Assembly (NCBI GenBank): GCA_029891385.1
Contig: JAIWQS010000236.1
Location: forward strand, 979,501 to 1,043,500
Direction: 5' to 3'
Source: Erythroxylum novogranatense
Taxonomy: Eukaryota; Streptophyta; Magnoliopsida; Malpighiales; Erythroxylaceae
DNA: 64,000 nt
A program made the position numbers and the translations under genes. Below the pieces are notes generated by a model that did no database searches, was not told the DNA's origin, and worked only from the letters and a program-made list of their open reading frames with translations. Shown here piece by piece: positions 49,819 to 60,905 of this stretch; within the stretch, counting starts at the first letter, position 1; each line of letters opens with the position of its first letter.

Positions 49819-49988
49819 TGGGTTTGGTTAGGTCCCTCTCAGAGAGTCGAATGCTGTCTCCCTCTGTTAGCCTTCTCCCTACGCCGCAAGTGGCTTAGAG
49901 TTCGATTTGGACTCCTCCGCTCACTTGCCGCATGAACCGCTTATCTTGCGGATCATGCAAGACGCTCGTTAGGACCCACCCAAACCAT
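49819..49988 (+). repeat. Hairpin island in F LTR copy 1
   Basis: About 170 bp, GC-rich, bounded by imperfect inverted repeats (TGGGTTTGGTTAGGTCC and GGACCCACCCAAACCA). Inner stem GCAAGTG (49886-49892) with CACTTGC (49922-49928), and GAGTTC/GGACTC within it. Flanked by AT-rich LTR sequence. Confidence 0.75.
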
Positions 49989-51123
49989 TTGATGTGTTAT
50001 GTGATTTTGCTCTTTTGTATTGTGATGCATTATGATGTGATGCATTCATATTTGAAATTGTGCATGATTTGTGAAAAGTTTGAGAACTTGAGAAAATCTT
50101 AGAAAATGTTGATGAAGATTTATGAATGTTTTGAAAAGTTTGAAAAGAGTTTTGGATAAATTTCCGAATTGGGAAAGGTTTAAAAGTTTGAAAAGACAAT
50201 TTTCGCTATGTTTCATTTATAAGTATGTTACCCATCGAGTCATCAAGCTCACCCCTTTCATCCCCATCTCCGTGTTTCGAAGGGAGATCGGATGAATACT
50301 GGCCAAGACGTCGATTCGACATTTATATGTTTTTGTAATTTGTATATGGCTTGGAATGCCATTTATGCTTATAAAGTATCTGGATGTATTCAATTTGAGT
50401 ATGGAAATGAGCTATGAGATTTGTTTATGATTATAAGTAGATTGTGTGATTGATTTATGAATTTTGGATGTATGAGGTTGTTTAGAAATGGGATATGATT
50501 GTGACTTGAATTATGGATTGAGATTATGAAGTGTTTTAGATATAAGATTGCGTTATTGCTGGTGTTTGGATTCCGGACGGAGGTCCGATGACTCGAGTGG
50601 TGTTTGGATATATAGAAGTGTATGTTTTGACTTGCAGAAATTTTCGTCGTCAAAATACAACAATTATGTTGCCCGATTTTGAGAAAATCGGGTTATGGCA
50701 AAATAAGAATAAGTATAAGAATATGATTAAGAAGTTAGCTTTACTAAAGATAAGTGTTTAGTAAACGATGAAATTTTGGGAGAAAGAGTTTATGAATTGA
50801 GTTTGATTAAGGTAAATTCCTAAGGAAAATGGGAATGGTTTTGTATAAAGAGGAAGGAATGACTAAGGTTGAAAAAAATTATATCGGGTTTTCAGATTAG
50901 TCTTAGGGCTTCCAACGCGTCGCGATATACTTTTCTAAGATACTTGTAAGAAGATGTCGGACATTTGTTTCAGTGGGATTCCGAGTTTGATTTGCTTCAG
51001 TTTCGTTTCGCTTCAATTACGATAAGACTTTCGTTTTTCGATTCAATTTCTGTTTCGATTCTGCTTGCTTCGCTTCCGTTTCCGTCTTCCGTTGGGATCC
51101 GTTCCCCAGATCGGGTCCCAACA

Positions 51124-51930
51124 TTGATGGTATCGAGCCGAAGATTAGGATCTTAACTGGGCGCATGAGTTGATAAGAGTTTGCGATCGAATTTCATTAA
51201 TGAAAATGTGATTTTGATGTGAATGACTTATCATGAATGACAAGTTAAAAGACAAGCTTGATGATGGTATTGATTTAAATGATGATTGATCCATGTTAGG
51301 TTCATTAAGCCCGGACCTTTGATTCGTGAAAATGGATTGAGAAGCACCGCTTTGTGGTGATTGTGCGCTCATATGATTTTAAGGGTTCCTTGTGAAGAAG
51401 TGAAAAATATGTATGATGAGTGATGATTAATTATAAGAAGTGTTAATGGAAATTAAGAGGAGAATTTTATGATGAAATTGGAAGAATTGATTTTAGCTAT
51501 ACATGTGTGAGACTTAATTAAGAAATACTTGAAGGATAGGATTAATGATATGAAGGTATGTAATGAAATATTTGAAGAATTAAATTGTTTGTTTGATTTA
51601 GATGATGAGAATGATGAATTATTTTGGGAACGTGATAATGAAAAGAGATTAGAAATTCTTGAGGAATGAGAGATAAATCGACTTGAAAGATGAGACAACT
51701 TGAGTTTATATCTATATAGGTAAGGAATATTGAATTGTGGATATAATGATGTGATATAATAGTGAATGTGGTGTATTTGACTTAAGAAGTAAGTTAAGAA
51801 TGTGTATGATGAGGAAATTAGATAAGAAAAGTGACTATGATCTTTTCGAAAGAAATCACTAAGAAAATGTGTTACTTGATGATTTATTACGATGAATTTC
51901 GAGGACTAAATTCTTTTAAGAGGGGAGAAA
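51124..51930 (+). mobile_element. F internal region, copy 2
   Basis: 807 bp. The primer-binding site reads TGGTATCGAGCC, one base shorter than in copy 1. Polypurine tract before 51931. Carries an intact 39-codon acidic ORF at 51550-51669. Confidence 0.9.
51550..51669 (+). CDS. Small acidic ORF in the F internal region (39 aa)
   Basis: ATG to TGA, 39 residues starting MKVCNEIFEELNCLFDLDDE and ending RLEILEE, rich in Asp/Glu. The same ORF is intact in copy 4 (53992-54111) but frameshifted in copies 1 (extra A) and 3 (missing C). The frame is also open upstream of the ATG in copy 1. No family recognised; it may be a scrap of a lost gag gene or chance. Not shown to be translated. Confidence 0.25.
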   Translation: MKVCNEIFEELNCLFDLDDENDELFWERDNEKRLEILEE

Positions 51931-52349
51931 TGTTGGACCCGAACTTTTGATGAACATTAGAAATATTAAAATGAAATTAAATGAGAAAGAAATTGGTGAG
52001 ACAATGTAAGAATTTAAGAAAATTTGATGAAATTTATGAGAAATGAATTGTTAATTTTGAGGACTTTGATATTTGAGTGAACTTATATGGATTATTAGAA
52101 GAAAGTGGATGAGTTGATTGAAATGAAGTTAAATAGCAAGAATTAAAAAGAAAAGTGTGAAAATTTGAAGAATTTAGAAAGTTTGACTTTTGAGAGAGAA
52201 TGTTTGACTTTGAGAGTTGACTTTTGTTTGAGGCAAAATTGGAGAAAATGATCTATATGAAACTTGTAGATTATGTCAAGAGTTTTCTGTAGACATAAAG
52301 TTTGCAATTTTTCGATATCGGGAATGAGAGTTATGATCGGGTCCCAACA
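51931..52349 (+). repeat. Shortened F LTR (419 bp), copy a
   Basis: Keeps the first about 405 bases of the F LTR (TGTTGGACCCGAAC... to GAGTTATGAT) and then jumps to its last bases (CGGGTCCCAACA). The join lies in GAT, which is present at both parental sites, so a short-homology deletion is likely. The promoter, hairpin island and pyrimidine-rich end are all lost. Confidence 0.9.
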
Positions 52350-53153
52350 TTGATGGTATCAGAGTCCAGTATTAGGATCTTAACTGGGCGCATGAGTTGA
52401 TAAGAGTTTGCGATCGAATTTCATTAATGAAAATGTGATTTTGATGTTAATGACTTATCATGAATGACAAGTTAAAAGACAAGCTTGATGATGGTATTGA
52501 TTTAAATGATGATTGATCCATGTTAGGTTCATTAAGCCTGGACCTTTGATTCGTGAAAATGGATTGAGAAGCACCGCTTTGTGGTGATTGTGCGCTCATA
52601 TGATTTTAAGGGTTCCTTGTGAAGAAGTGAAAATATGTATGATGAGTGATGATTAATTATAAGAAGTGTTAATGGAAATTAAGAGGAGAATTTTATGATG
52701 AAATTGGAAGAATTGATTTTAGCTATACATGAGTGAGACTAATTAAGAAATACTTGAAGGATAGGATTAATGATATGAAGGTATGTAATGAAATATTTGA
52801 AGAATTAAATTGTTTGTTTGATTTAGATGATGAGAATGATGAATTATTTTGGGAACGTGATAATGAAAAGAGATTAGAAATTTTGAGGAATGAGAGATAA
52901 ATCGACTTGAAAGATGAGACAACTTGAGTTTATATCTATATAGGTAAGGAATATTGAATTGTGGATATAATGATGTGATATAATAGTGAATGTGGTGTAT
53001 TTGACTTAAGAAGTAAGTTAAGAATGTGTATGATGAGGAAATTAGATAAGAAAAGTGACTATGATCTTTTGGAAAGAAATCACTAAGAAAATGTGTTACT
53101 TGATGATTTATTACGATGAATTTCGAGGACTAAATTCTTTTAAGAGGGAGAAA
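52350..53153 (+). mobile_element. F internal region, copy 3
   Basis: 804 bp. Primer-binding site TGGTATCAGAGTCC; polypurine tract TTTTAAGAGGGAGAAA with one G fewer. The small ORF is frameshifted (GAAATTTTGAGG). Confidence 0.9.
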
Positions 53154-53569
53154 TGTTGGACCCCGAACTTTGATGAACATTAGAAATATTAAAATGAAAT
53201 TAAATGAGAAAGAAATTGGTGAGACAATGTAAGAATTTAAGAAAATTTGATGAAATTTATGAGAAATGAATTGTTAATTTTGAGGACTTTGATATTTGAG
53301 TGAACTTATATGGATTATTAGAAGAAAGTGGATGAGTTGATTGAAATGAAGTTAAATAGCAAGAATTAAAAGAAAAAGTGTGAAAATTTGAAGAATTTAG
53401 AAAGTTTGACTTTTGAGAGAGAATGTTTGACTTTGAGAGTTGACTTTTGTTTGAGGCAAAATTGGAGAAAATGATCTATATGAAACTTGTAGATTATGTC
53501 AAGAGTTTTCAGAGACATAAAGTTTGCAATTTTTCGATATCGGAATGAGAGTTATGATCAGTCCCAACA
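53154..53569 (+). repeat. Shortened F LTR (416 bp), copy b
   Basis: Same internal deletion as copy a, with the same join (GTTATGATCAGTCCCAACA, small indel at the join). Identity of the breakpoint shows both short LTRs descend from one deletion event. Confidence 0.9.
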
Positions 53570-54374
53570 TCGATGGTATCGAGTCCAAAGATAGGATCTT
53601 AATCGGGCGCATGAGTTGATAAGAGTTTGCGATCAATTTCATTAATGAAAATGTGATTTTGATGTGAATGACTTATCATGAATGACAAGTTAAAAGACAA
53701 GCTTGATGATGGTATTGATTTAAATGATGATTGATCCATGTTAGGTTCATTAAGCCTGGACCTTTGATTCGTGAAAATGGATTGAGAAGCACCGCTTGTG
53801 GTGATTGTGCGTTCATATGATTTTAAGGGTTCCTTGTGAAGAAGTGAAAATATGTATGATGAGTGATGATTAATTATAAGAAGTGTTAATGGAAATTAAG
53901 AGGAGAATTTTATGATGAAATTGGAAGAATTGATTTTAGCTATACATGAGTGAGACTAATTAAGAAATACTTGAAGGATAGGATTAATGATATGAAGGTA
54001 TGTAATGAAATATTTGAAGAATTAAATTGTTTGTTTGATTTAGATGATGAGAATGATGAATTATTTTGGGAACGTGATAATGAAAAGAGATTAGAAATTC
54101 TTGAGGAATGAGAGATAAATCGACTTGAAAGATGAGACAACTTGAGTTTATATCTATATAGGTAAGGAATATTGAATTGTGGATATAATGATGTGATATA
54201 ATAGTGAATGTGGTGTATTTGACTTAAGAAGTAAGTTAAGAATGTGTATGATGAGGAAATTAGATAAGAAAAGTGACTATGATCTTTTGGAAAGAAATCA
54301 CCTAAGAAAATGTGTTACTTGATGATTTATTACGTATGAATTTCGAGGACTAAATTCTTTTAAGAGGGGAGAAA
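53570..54374 (+). mobile_element. F internal region, copy 4
   Basis: 805 bp. Starts CGATGGTATCGAGTCC; polypurine tract TTTTAAGAGGGGAGAAA ends at 54374. The 39-codon acidic ORF is intact at 53992-54111. Confidence 0.9.
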
Positions 54375-57300
54375 TGTTGGACCCTAACTTTGATGAACAT
54401 TAGAAATATTAAAATGAAATTAAATGAGAAAGAAATTGGTGAGACAATGTAAGAATTTAAGAAAATTTGATGAAATTTATGAGAAATGAATTGTTAATTT
54501 TGAGGACTTTGATATTTGAGTGAACTTATATGGATTATTAGAAGAAAGTGGATGAGTTGATTGAAATGAAGTTAAATAGCAAGAATTAAAAAGAAAAGTG
54601 TGAAAATTTGAAGAATTTAGAAAGTTTGACTTTTGAGAGAGAATGTTTGACTTTGAGAGTTGACTTTTGTTTGAGGCAAAATTGGAGAAAATGATCTATA
54701 TGAAACTTGTAGATTATGTCAAGAGTTTTCTGTAGACATAAAGTTTGCAATTTTCGATATCGAATGAGAGTTATGATTAGTCAAAATTGGCTTGAAGTTT
54801 GACTTTTAGGGTAAAAAGTTGACTATTTGATTTAGGTCAAATTTGAGAAAATGATCAACGTAAAATTGTAGCCTCTGTCGAGAGCTTTTCGTGGACATAA
54901 AGTTTGCTATTTTTCGATGTCGGGATCGAGAGATATGAACTTCAAAGATATGCTTTGTTTTGAAAATGTTATTAAGTATAGATTTGCATGTGCTATACTT
55001 GAGGCCACTCGTCGATGGATTTAGTCTGAATTGGAGTAAGTAGTATTACTGAAAGTTGTAGCTTGTATGTCGATCTTTCCGACGCCATAGAGTTTGTAAT
55101 TTTCGATATCGGGACTAGGAGTTATGATCGATTAAAACTGGAAGTTGTGTAGGAAAAGTCGATTAGGATAGAATCTTTGATTGAGTTTTTGACCCTTTCG
55201 AGGTGAAATTGATTTTCTGTTCTTCTGGGAAGTTGTAGAGCTTCCTTCAATCTTTCTATAGACACCAAATTCGTCAAATTCGAGTTCGAATTAAGAGATA
55301 TGATTTTGAAAAATTCAGTTATAAGTGGGTATTTAAGATTTTGTAACTTTTGTTGAACTCCGACCCTTTTGCAATCTTTTGTTATAAATCTTTCGTCCGA
55401 CATCCGATTGACTCGATTATCGAAGCGTTGGATTCCTAAGACAATTAATGTCATTTTATTGAAGAATTATGAATTTTAGGAGATTGAATTGAAGGTGATT
55501 GATTTTAATTAAGTGAGTTGAGAAAGTTTCCAACATGGTTCGGTATTTTGCAAATTTCGGGAGCTGTGGAGCTCCGATTAAGTCGTTCTTGAGGCTAAAT
55601 AAGTTAAGATATGGGACTTCAATTATGTGAAGGGCTCAATTTTAATTCAGTCCCAAGATTTTCAAGTTCGGAATTAAGTGCGCTTTTGGATTTTGTTCAG
55701 TCTCATTAGTATTTCGCCTTAACTTCTTCGCTTTAGATCCGAATTGAGCGCCGTCAGTTGCGTTGGATTCGTATGATCGAAAGGAACAATTCTCTAGTAG
55801 AAAGTTTGTCCAAATTATTTCGTTAAGTTGCCCAAAGTTGGAAGTAAGTTATCAGATTTTAACTAAAGAGAGGGCATTTTGGTCATTGCACCCTCATTTA
55901 AGTGACATAGCTTAAACACAAGGGGCAGGGTCGCTTTGGAGGCTGGAGCTGTCGACTATAAGCAGAATAAGAAGAGAAGAAATAGAAAGAAAATACAAAG
56001 AGAGGAGAGAAGAGATGAAGCTTGGTGATGGGTGGAGAAGAAGAAGAAGAAGAGAGCAAGCAAGGCCGGGCTTTTTCTATGAGTTCAAGAGTGATGTTCG
56101 TTGGTTTCTAGAGCAAAGAGGAGGAAGAAGATGGAAGTTTACCTTGAAGCTTCATAAACCAAAATGGTGGAGTTAAGGTAGGTTTCAAAATTGTTTTAAG
56201 TTGAGATATTGATGGGTTTATGGTGTAGATCTATGGAAAATGTTATGGGTTTGTTAATTCCATGACAAATTTTGGGAGATTTCATGTTAAATTAAGTTAA
56301 TGTTGGATATGAATGTGTTAGGTTTTAGTCTTGAATTTGGGGATTTGAAATTTTGGAAGTGTATTGAGTTAGAAAGTTTGAAATTTTGATGAGTATGGGA
56401 TTTCTATAATTCATTTAAGTATTTATGCTTTTGTGATTTTGAAATTGGTGATTTTGGTTTAGGAACTTTTAGTTTGGATGAAGGAAAGAAGTAATGGAGG
56501 AATTGAAGCTTTGGAAAAGTGTCTAGCAAGATCATGAGGTGGGTACCATATTTATTTTCAAATTATAAGCTTTGTGAGTATTCTTGAAAATTTCCAAAGT
56601 GAAAAGGGTTAGAAATGTATTGTTTCGGATATTTAAATGTATTGTTTTGAATATTTTGATGACATTGAATGATTGTCTAATTGATTTGAAAATTTTAGAA
56701 GAGAGACGTTTTGAAAGTTATTGTTTATATTTTGAAAAAATCAAGAAGGAAGTATTTCAATGTCATCGCTTAAATTGATTTGATAAATTGATAAAATTTC
56801 GACGAGGATTATGAATGAATTGAAAATTTGTGAGGAATATTGTATTCTTGGATTTTGATATTTAAGAAATTTTTGTGTTTGAAACAATGACATATATTGC
56901 TTTTGACATTGTTTCTAAAGTGTCGCTTCTTAAAAGTTGACATTTCTAAATTTCAAATATTTGTGAAAGCGTGTATCGAATACGATTATGAAAAGATTTA
57001 AAAGTTAAGGATTTCAAATTGTTTATAAAAGTGGTTGAAAAGTTTATGATTTTCAAATTGTTATGAAAAGTGTTTGGAAAATTTATAATTTCGCAATTGT
57101 TTATAAACTGGTTGGAAAGCTTATGTTTCAAATTGTTTATAAAAGCGCTTGGAAAGTTTATAATTTCAAAATGATGTATAAAAGTGTTTGAAAAAAAGAT
57201 TTCAAATTGTTTATGTAAAAGTTGAAAATGCTATTATGTAGGTAAAGGTTGAATAATTTATGATTTCGAATACTATCTAATTAGTTATAAGATTTTGCTC

Positions 57301-59435
57301 ATAAAAGGTTTGACAATTTAGAATACTTTTGAAATTATTTATAAAATATGGTTTATGAAAATGTTGGAAAAAGTAGGATTTCTAAGTGCTTTTGAAATTA
57401 GTATAAAAATATTAGTTATGTAAATATTGGAAAATTTTGATTTTAGTAAGATTAAATATCTTGCCTTTGGAATAATTGGAGAAATTTGTTATACGCGATT
57501 GGAGAAACTGAATGTTTTAAGTTCGAATGTGTTTAAGAAAAAGTGTACAAAGGTTTAATTTTCTTGTTTTCAAAAGATTTTTGAAATTGCTTGAAAAATT
57601 TAGAAAGTAATGAATTTTAATGTTTCCGAATGTTTTGGAAAAAGGTTACGAGTTTTAAAATGAATTGAGCTATGAAGAAGGGTTCTGAAAGGATTTTGAC
57701 ATTTTATGATTTCTAATGATTTAAGCAATTGCTTAATTTGTTAAATTCGTTAAGGCTCTTAATTGTTCATTCAGTGATGATGAAATAAATGTTAAATTCG
57801 TTGTGTTTGAAGGTTTTAATCAAGATTAAAATTGTTGCATTCTAAAATAAATTGTGAATTTGCTATGTGAGAATTTCTATATGAAATCATGTGCATTTTG
57901 GGAATGTCAAGTTGTTTGATATGACATTGTGTTGAATTATCTGATGATTGCTACAATTGGTTCAATCTTCAATGATTGAAAGTATGTTATGTGAATTACT
58001 TTGATGTGATGACATTATGAATGTGAATGTGTCTTGTATGACATGACATACGAGGATTTGACTTTTTCAAAAGTGCCTTCGGGCAATCTTTTTGTAAGAA
58101 TGAATATGTGAATTATATGGGTTTGGTTAGGTCCCTCTGAGAGTCAAGGTAATCGTCTCCTCTGTTAGCCTTCTCCCGGCTGCAAAGTGGCTTAGGAGTT
58201 CCGATTCGGACTCCCTCCGCTCACTTGCCGCATGTGAATCGCTATATGGGATCAGGCAAGACGCTCTGTTAGGACCGACCCAAACCATTTGATGTGTTAT
58301 GTGATTTTGCTCTTGTGTATCAGGATGCATTATGATGTGATGCATTCATATTTGAAATGTGCATGATTTGTGAAAAGTTTGAGAACTTGAGAAAATCTTA
58401 GAAAATGTTGATGAAGATTTATGAATGTTTTGAAAAGTTTGAAAAGAGTTTTGGATAAATTTCCGAATCGGGAAAGGTTTAAAAGTTTGAAAAGACAATT
58501 TTCGCTTATGTTTCATTTATAAGTATGTTACCCATCGAGTGTCAAGTTCACCCCTTTCATCCCCATCTCCGTGTTTCGAGCAGAGATCGGATGAATACTG
58601 GCCAAGACGTCGATTCGACATTTATATGTTTTGTAATTTGTATATGGCTTGGAATGCCATTTATGCTTATAAAGTATCTGGATGTATTCGAATTTGAGTA
58701 TGGAAATGAGCTATGAGATTTGTTTATGATTATAAGTAGATTGTGTGATTGATTTATGAATTTTGGATGTATGAGGTTGTTTAGAAATGGGATATGATTG
58801 TGACTTGAATTATGGATTGAGATTATGAAGTGTTTTAGATATAAGATTGCGTTATTGCTGGTGTTTGGATTCGGACGGAGGTCCGATGACTCTGAGTGGT
58901 GTTTGGATATATAGAAGTGTATGTTTTTGACTTGCAGAAATTTTCGGGCTGTCAAAATACAGCCGTTATGCTGCCCGATTTTCGAGAAAATCGGGTTATG
59001 GCAAAATAAGAATAAGTATAAGAATATGATTAAGAAGTTAGCTTTACTAAAGATAAGTGTTTAGTAAACGATGAAATTTTGGGAGAAAGAGTTTATGAAT
59101 TGAGTTTGATTAAGGGTAAATTCCTAAAGGAAAATGGGAATGGTTTTGTATAAAGAGGAAGGAATGACTAAGGTTGAAAAAAAAAATTATATCGGGTTTT
59201 TCAGATTAGTCTTAGGGCTTCCAACGCGTCGCGATATACTTTTCTAAGATACTTGTAAGAAGATGTCGGACATTTGTTTCAGTGGGATTCCGAGTTTGAT
59301 TTGCTTCAGTTTCGTTTCGCTTCAATTGCGATAAGACTTTCGTTTTTCGATTTAATTTCTGTTTTCGATTCTGTTTGCTCCGTTTCCGTTTCCGTCTTCC
59401 GGTTGGGATCCGGTTCCTGAGATCGGGTCCCAACA
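54375..59435 (+). repeat. F LTR, full-length copy 2
   Basis: 5,061 bp, TGTTGGACCCTAAC... to ...GATCGGGTCCCAACA, collinear with 46069-51123 over its whole length. TATA-like CTATAAG at 55956-55962 and hairpin island at 58118-58289. The array ends here and E LTR sequence follows (CAATTGGCTCG). Confidence 0.9.
58118..58289 (+). repeat. Hairpin island in F LTR copy 2
   Basis: As in copy 1, but the inner hairpin is better preserved: GGAGTTCCG (58195-58203), loop ATT, CGGACTCC (58207-58214), one bulged T. Outer arms TGGGTTTGGTTAGGTCC and GGACCGACCCAAACCA. Confidence 0.75.
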
Positions 59436-60700
59436 CAATTGGCTCGAGAGTTCCATAAACAAGACGGATAAACCGAAGTTTATTGTAAATAAGACGAGTC
59501 CGACTTCTCAAGATCTCGTGGCCTCAAGCGGGCAGCCGGGAGAAGGCTTTGAGTCATCGTGCACGAGACTAACAATACAGGTTCTTTCTTGCCCAATCAC
59601 AATCAATTTATGCTAAATATTCAAATGCACAAATAGCATTTGTATGCTTCTTTCATTTTTGTCAAATCATCACAATCTCATACTTTTCATTCATATCAAA
59701 GGAAATATATCCATTTCATCACACACTTTCAAGTACATACACATCTCAACATGTACGAAATTTAACAAGGATTACACACATAGGGCATTTGCCCATTACA
59801 CATCAACTATAAAAATGTTACCCACCTAATGTCGGAATCCGAATTCAAGATTGCCCTTCCTCCTTGTCTTGAGTGGGGTTTTCTTGATTTCCTTCAATCA
59901 AACCATACTCCATTCAATAAATACATTCTAAAAGAAATGCATAGCATTCATAAAATCAAGCAAAGGTAAAATATACTTTAACCTAACCTACCCATAAGCC
60001 ATCTATGCTAGAATAACCAAAACCTTAGCTTAGAAGTCCCCAAAAATCCATAGATCTTACCCTTCTCTTCTATCTTTCTTCAATCTCTACACAAACCCTA
60101 ACTTCCATTATATCCCATACTTGAATCTAACATAAGAAAGGATAGAACTTACCTCCAACAAGTAGTTTCTCTTCTTTTTCTTCTTCTTTCTTCCTCCTTT
60201 CAAGCTTCCTACGGCTTTCCCTTTTCCTCTTGGCCGAAAACTCTCTCCTTCCTTAACTTACGTTTTTTCTTCTCTTTTCTTTCCTTTGGTCTACGACAAC
60301 TTTGCTTCCTCTCCTTAACTACTTAATTTATTTATTCTCATCTTTAAAGCCCTCTTTAAAACTACATAGTTTTGATACTTCTCTTAAAGCTCACTTGCCA
60401 CTTTGGGCTCTCCTCCTCACAAGCCCACTACACAATAATCCACTTATTTCTAATCCTCCTTCTTATTCCATTTATTCCTAAAGCCCATTCCTCCAACACA
60501 ATTCTAATCCTTCATTTTAATTCCCAACTTCTAATTTCCAATCCTACCTACTAATTGCAAAACTCAACAAATATATATATATATATATAATTAAACAATT
60601 AGAGCAAAATAAATAAATGAAAAAATATAATTAAATTAAACGAATAATAATTAAATCAATAAATAATTAATTAATAATTAAAAAAATTTGGGGTCCAACA
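59436..60700 (-). repeat. E 3' LTR, proximal part (U3 side)
   Basis: Minus strand: TGTTGGACCCCAAA begins at 60700 right after a polypurine tract. U3 is AT-rich with a TA repeat (about 60570-60590), then a leader rich in GAAGAAAGAAGAAG and a donor-like GGAG|GTAAG (minus, about 60155). A segment near 59540 (minus AAGCCTTCTCCCGGCTGCCC) resembles the hairpin islands of F and S2. It stops at 59436 where F is inserted and continues at 44607. Combined length about 2.73 kb. Confidence 0.7.
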
Positions 60701-60715
60701 ATTCTCCGCTCCTAT
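60701..60715 (-). promoter_or_regulatory. Polypurine tract of E
   Basis: Minus strand ATAGGAGCGGAGAAT directly precedes the LTR start TGTTGG; expected plus-strand priming site. Preceded by GAGGACAAAATTCTTATA, a common Gypsy pre-PPT phrase. Confidence 0.8.
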
Positions 60716-60739
60716 AAGAATTTTGTCCTCGAAATCCTT

Positions 60740-60905
60740 ACCTGAGTCTATGAAGAGGTATGGATACTTCTCCTTCATCGCCTCCAAAGGCTCCCAAGTT
60801 GCTTCTTCGGTCGAATGGTTTCTCCACAGACCTTAACCAGCTTTACAATCTTATTCCTTAACACCTTTTCCTTTGAATCTAAGATCTCCACTGGTTGCTA
60901 CTCAT
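60740..60905 (-). pseudogene. E chromodomain at the integrase C-terminus
   Basis: Minus-strand QPVEILDSKEKVLRNKIVKL (from about 60895), then, after a one-base frame change, LWRNHSTEEATWEPLEAMKE and YPYLF. VKVLW.NH..EEATWE is the conserved core of chromovirus chromodomains, which bind chromatin and guide insertion. This makes E a chromovirus, most like the Tekay/Del group. Confidence 0.8.

Larger units (their letters stand above)
46069..51123 (+). repeat. F LTR, full-length copy 1
   Basis: 5,055 bp, TGTTGGACCCG... to ...GATCGGGTCCCAACA. Very long for an LTR whose internal region is 0.8 kb. Features: TATA-like CTATAAG (47664-47670), purine-rich (GAA)n leader (47690-47770), a 61-codon open stretch 47724-47909 ending at a splice-donor-like AAG|GTAGG, repeated GTTTATAAAAG..TTTGAAA words (48660-49150), and a hairpin island (49819-49988). 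Near-identical to 54375-59435 apart from small indels. Confidence 0.9.
44608..59435 (+). mobile_element. F array: tandemly joined non-autonomous LTR retrotransposon
   Basis: Order: partial LTR (44608-45263), internal (45264-46068), LTR (46069-51123), internal (51124-51930), short LTR (51931-52349), internal (52350-53153), short LTR (53154-53569), internal (53570-54374), LTR (54375-59435). Neighbouring units share a single LTR. Every LTR begins TGTTGGACC and ends TCCCAACA. Every internal region starts with the Met primer-binding site and ends with TTTTAAGAGGGGAGAAA or a near copy. No pol domain anywhere, so it needed proteins from another element. It is inserted in the LTR of E. Confidence 0.9.

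Noticed and set aside
58557..58955. 132-codon minus-strand ORF and similar Ser/Asn-rich minus ORFs across F
   Set aside because: They recur as antisense readings of the AT-rich LTR in each copy, with drifting frames and no domain.
44608..59435. Segmental duplication of a host locus
   Set aside because: Every boundary coincides with LTR ends, primer-binding sites and polypurine tracts, so a retrotransposon array explains it better. Assembly error remains possible and is noted as a test.
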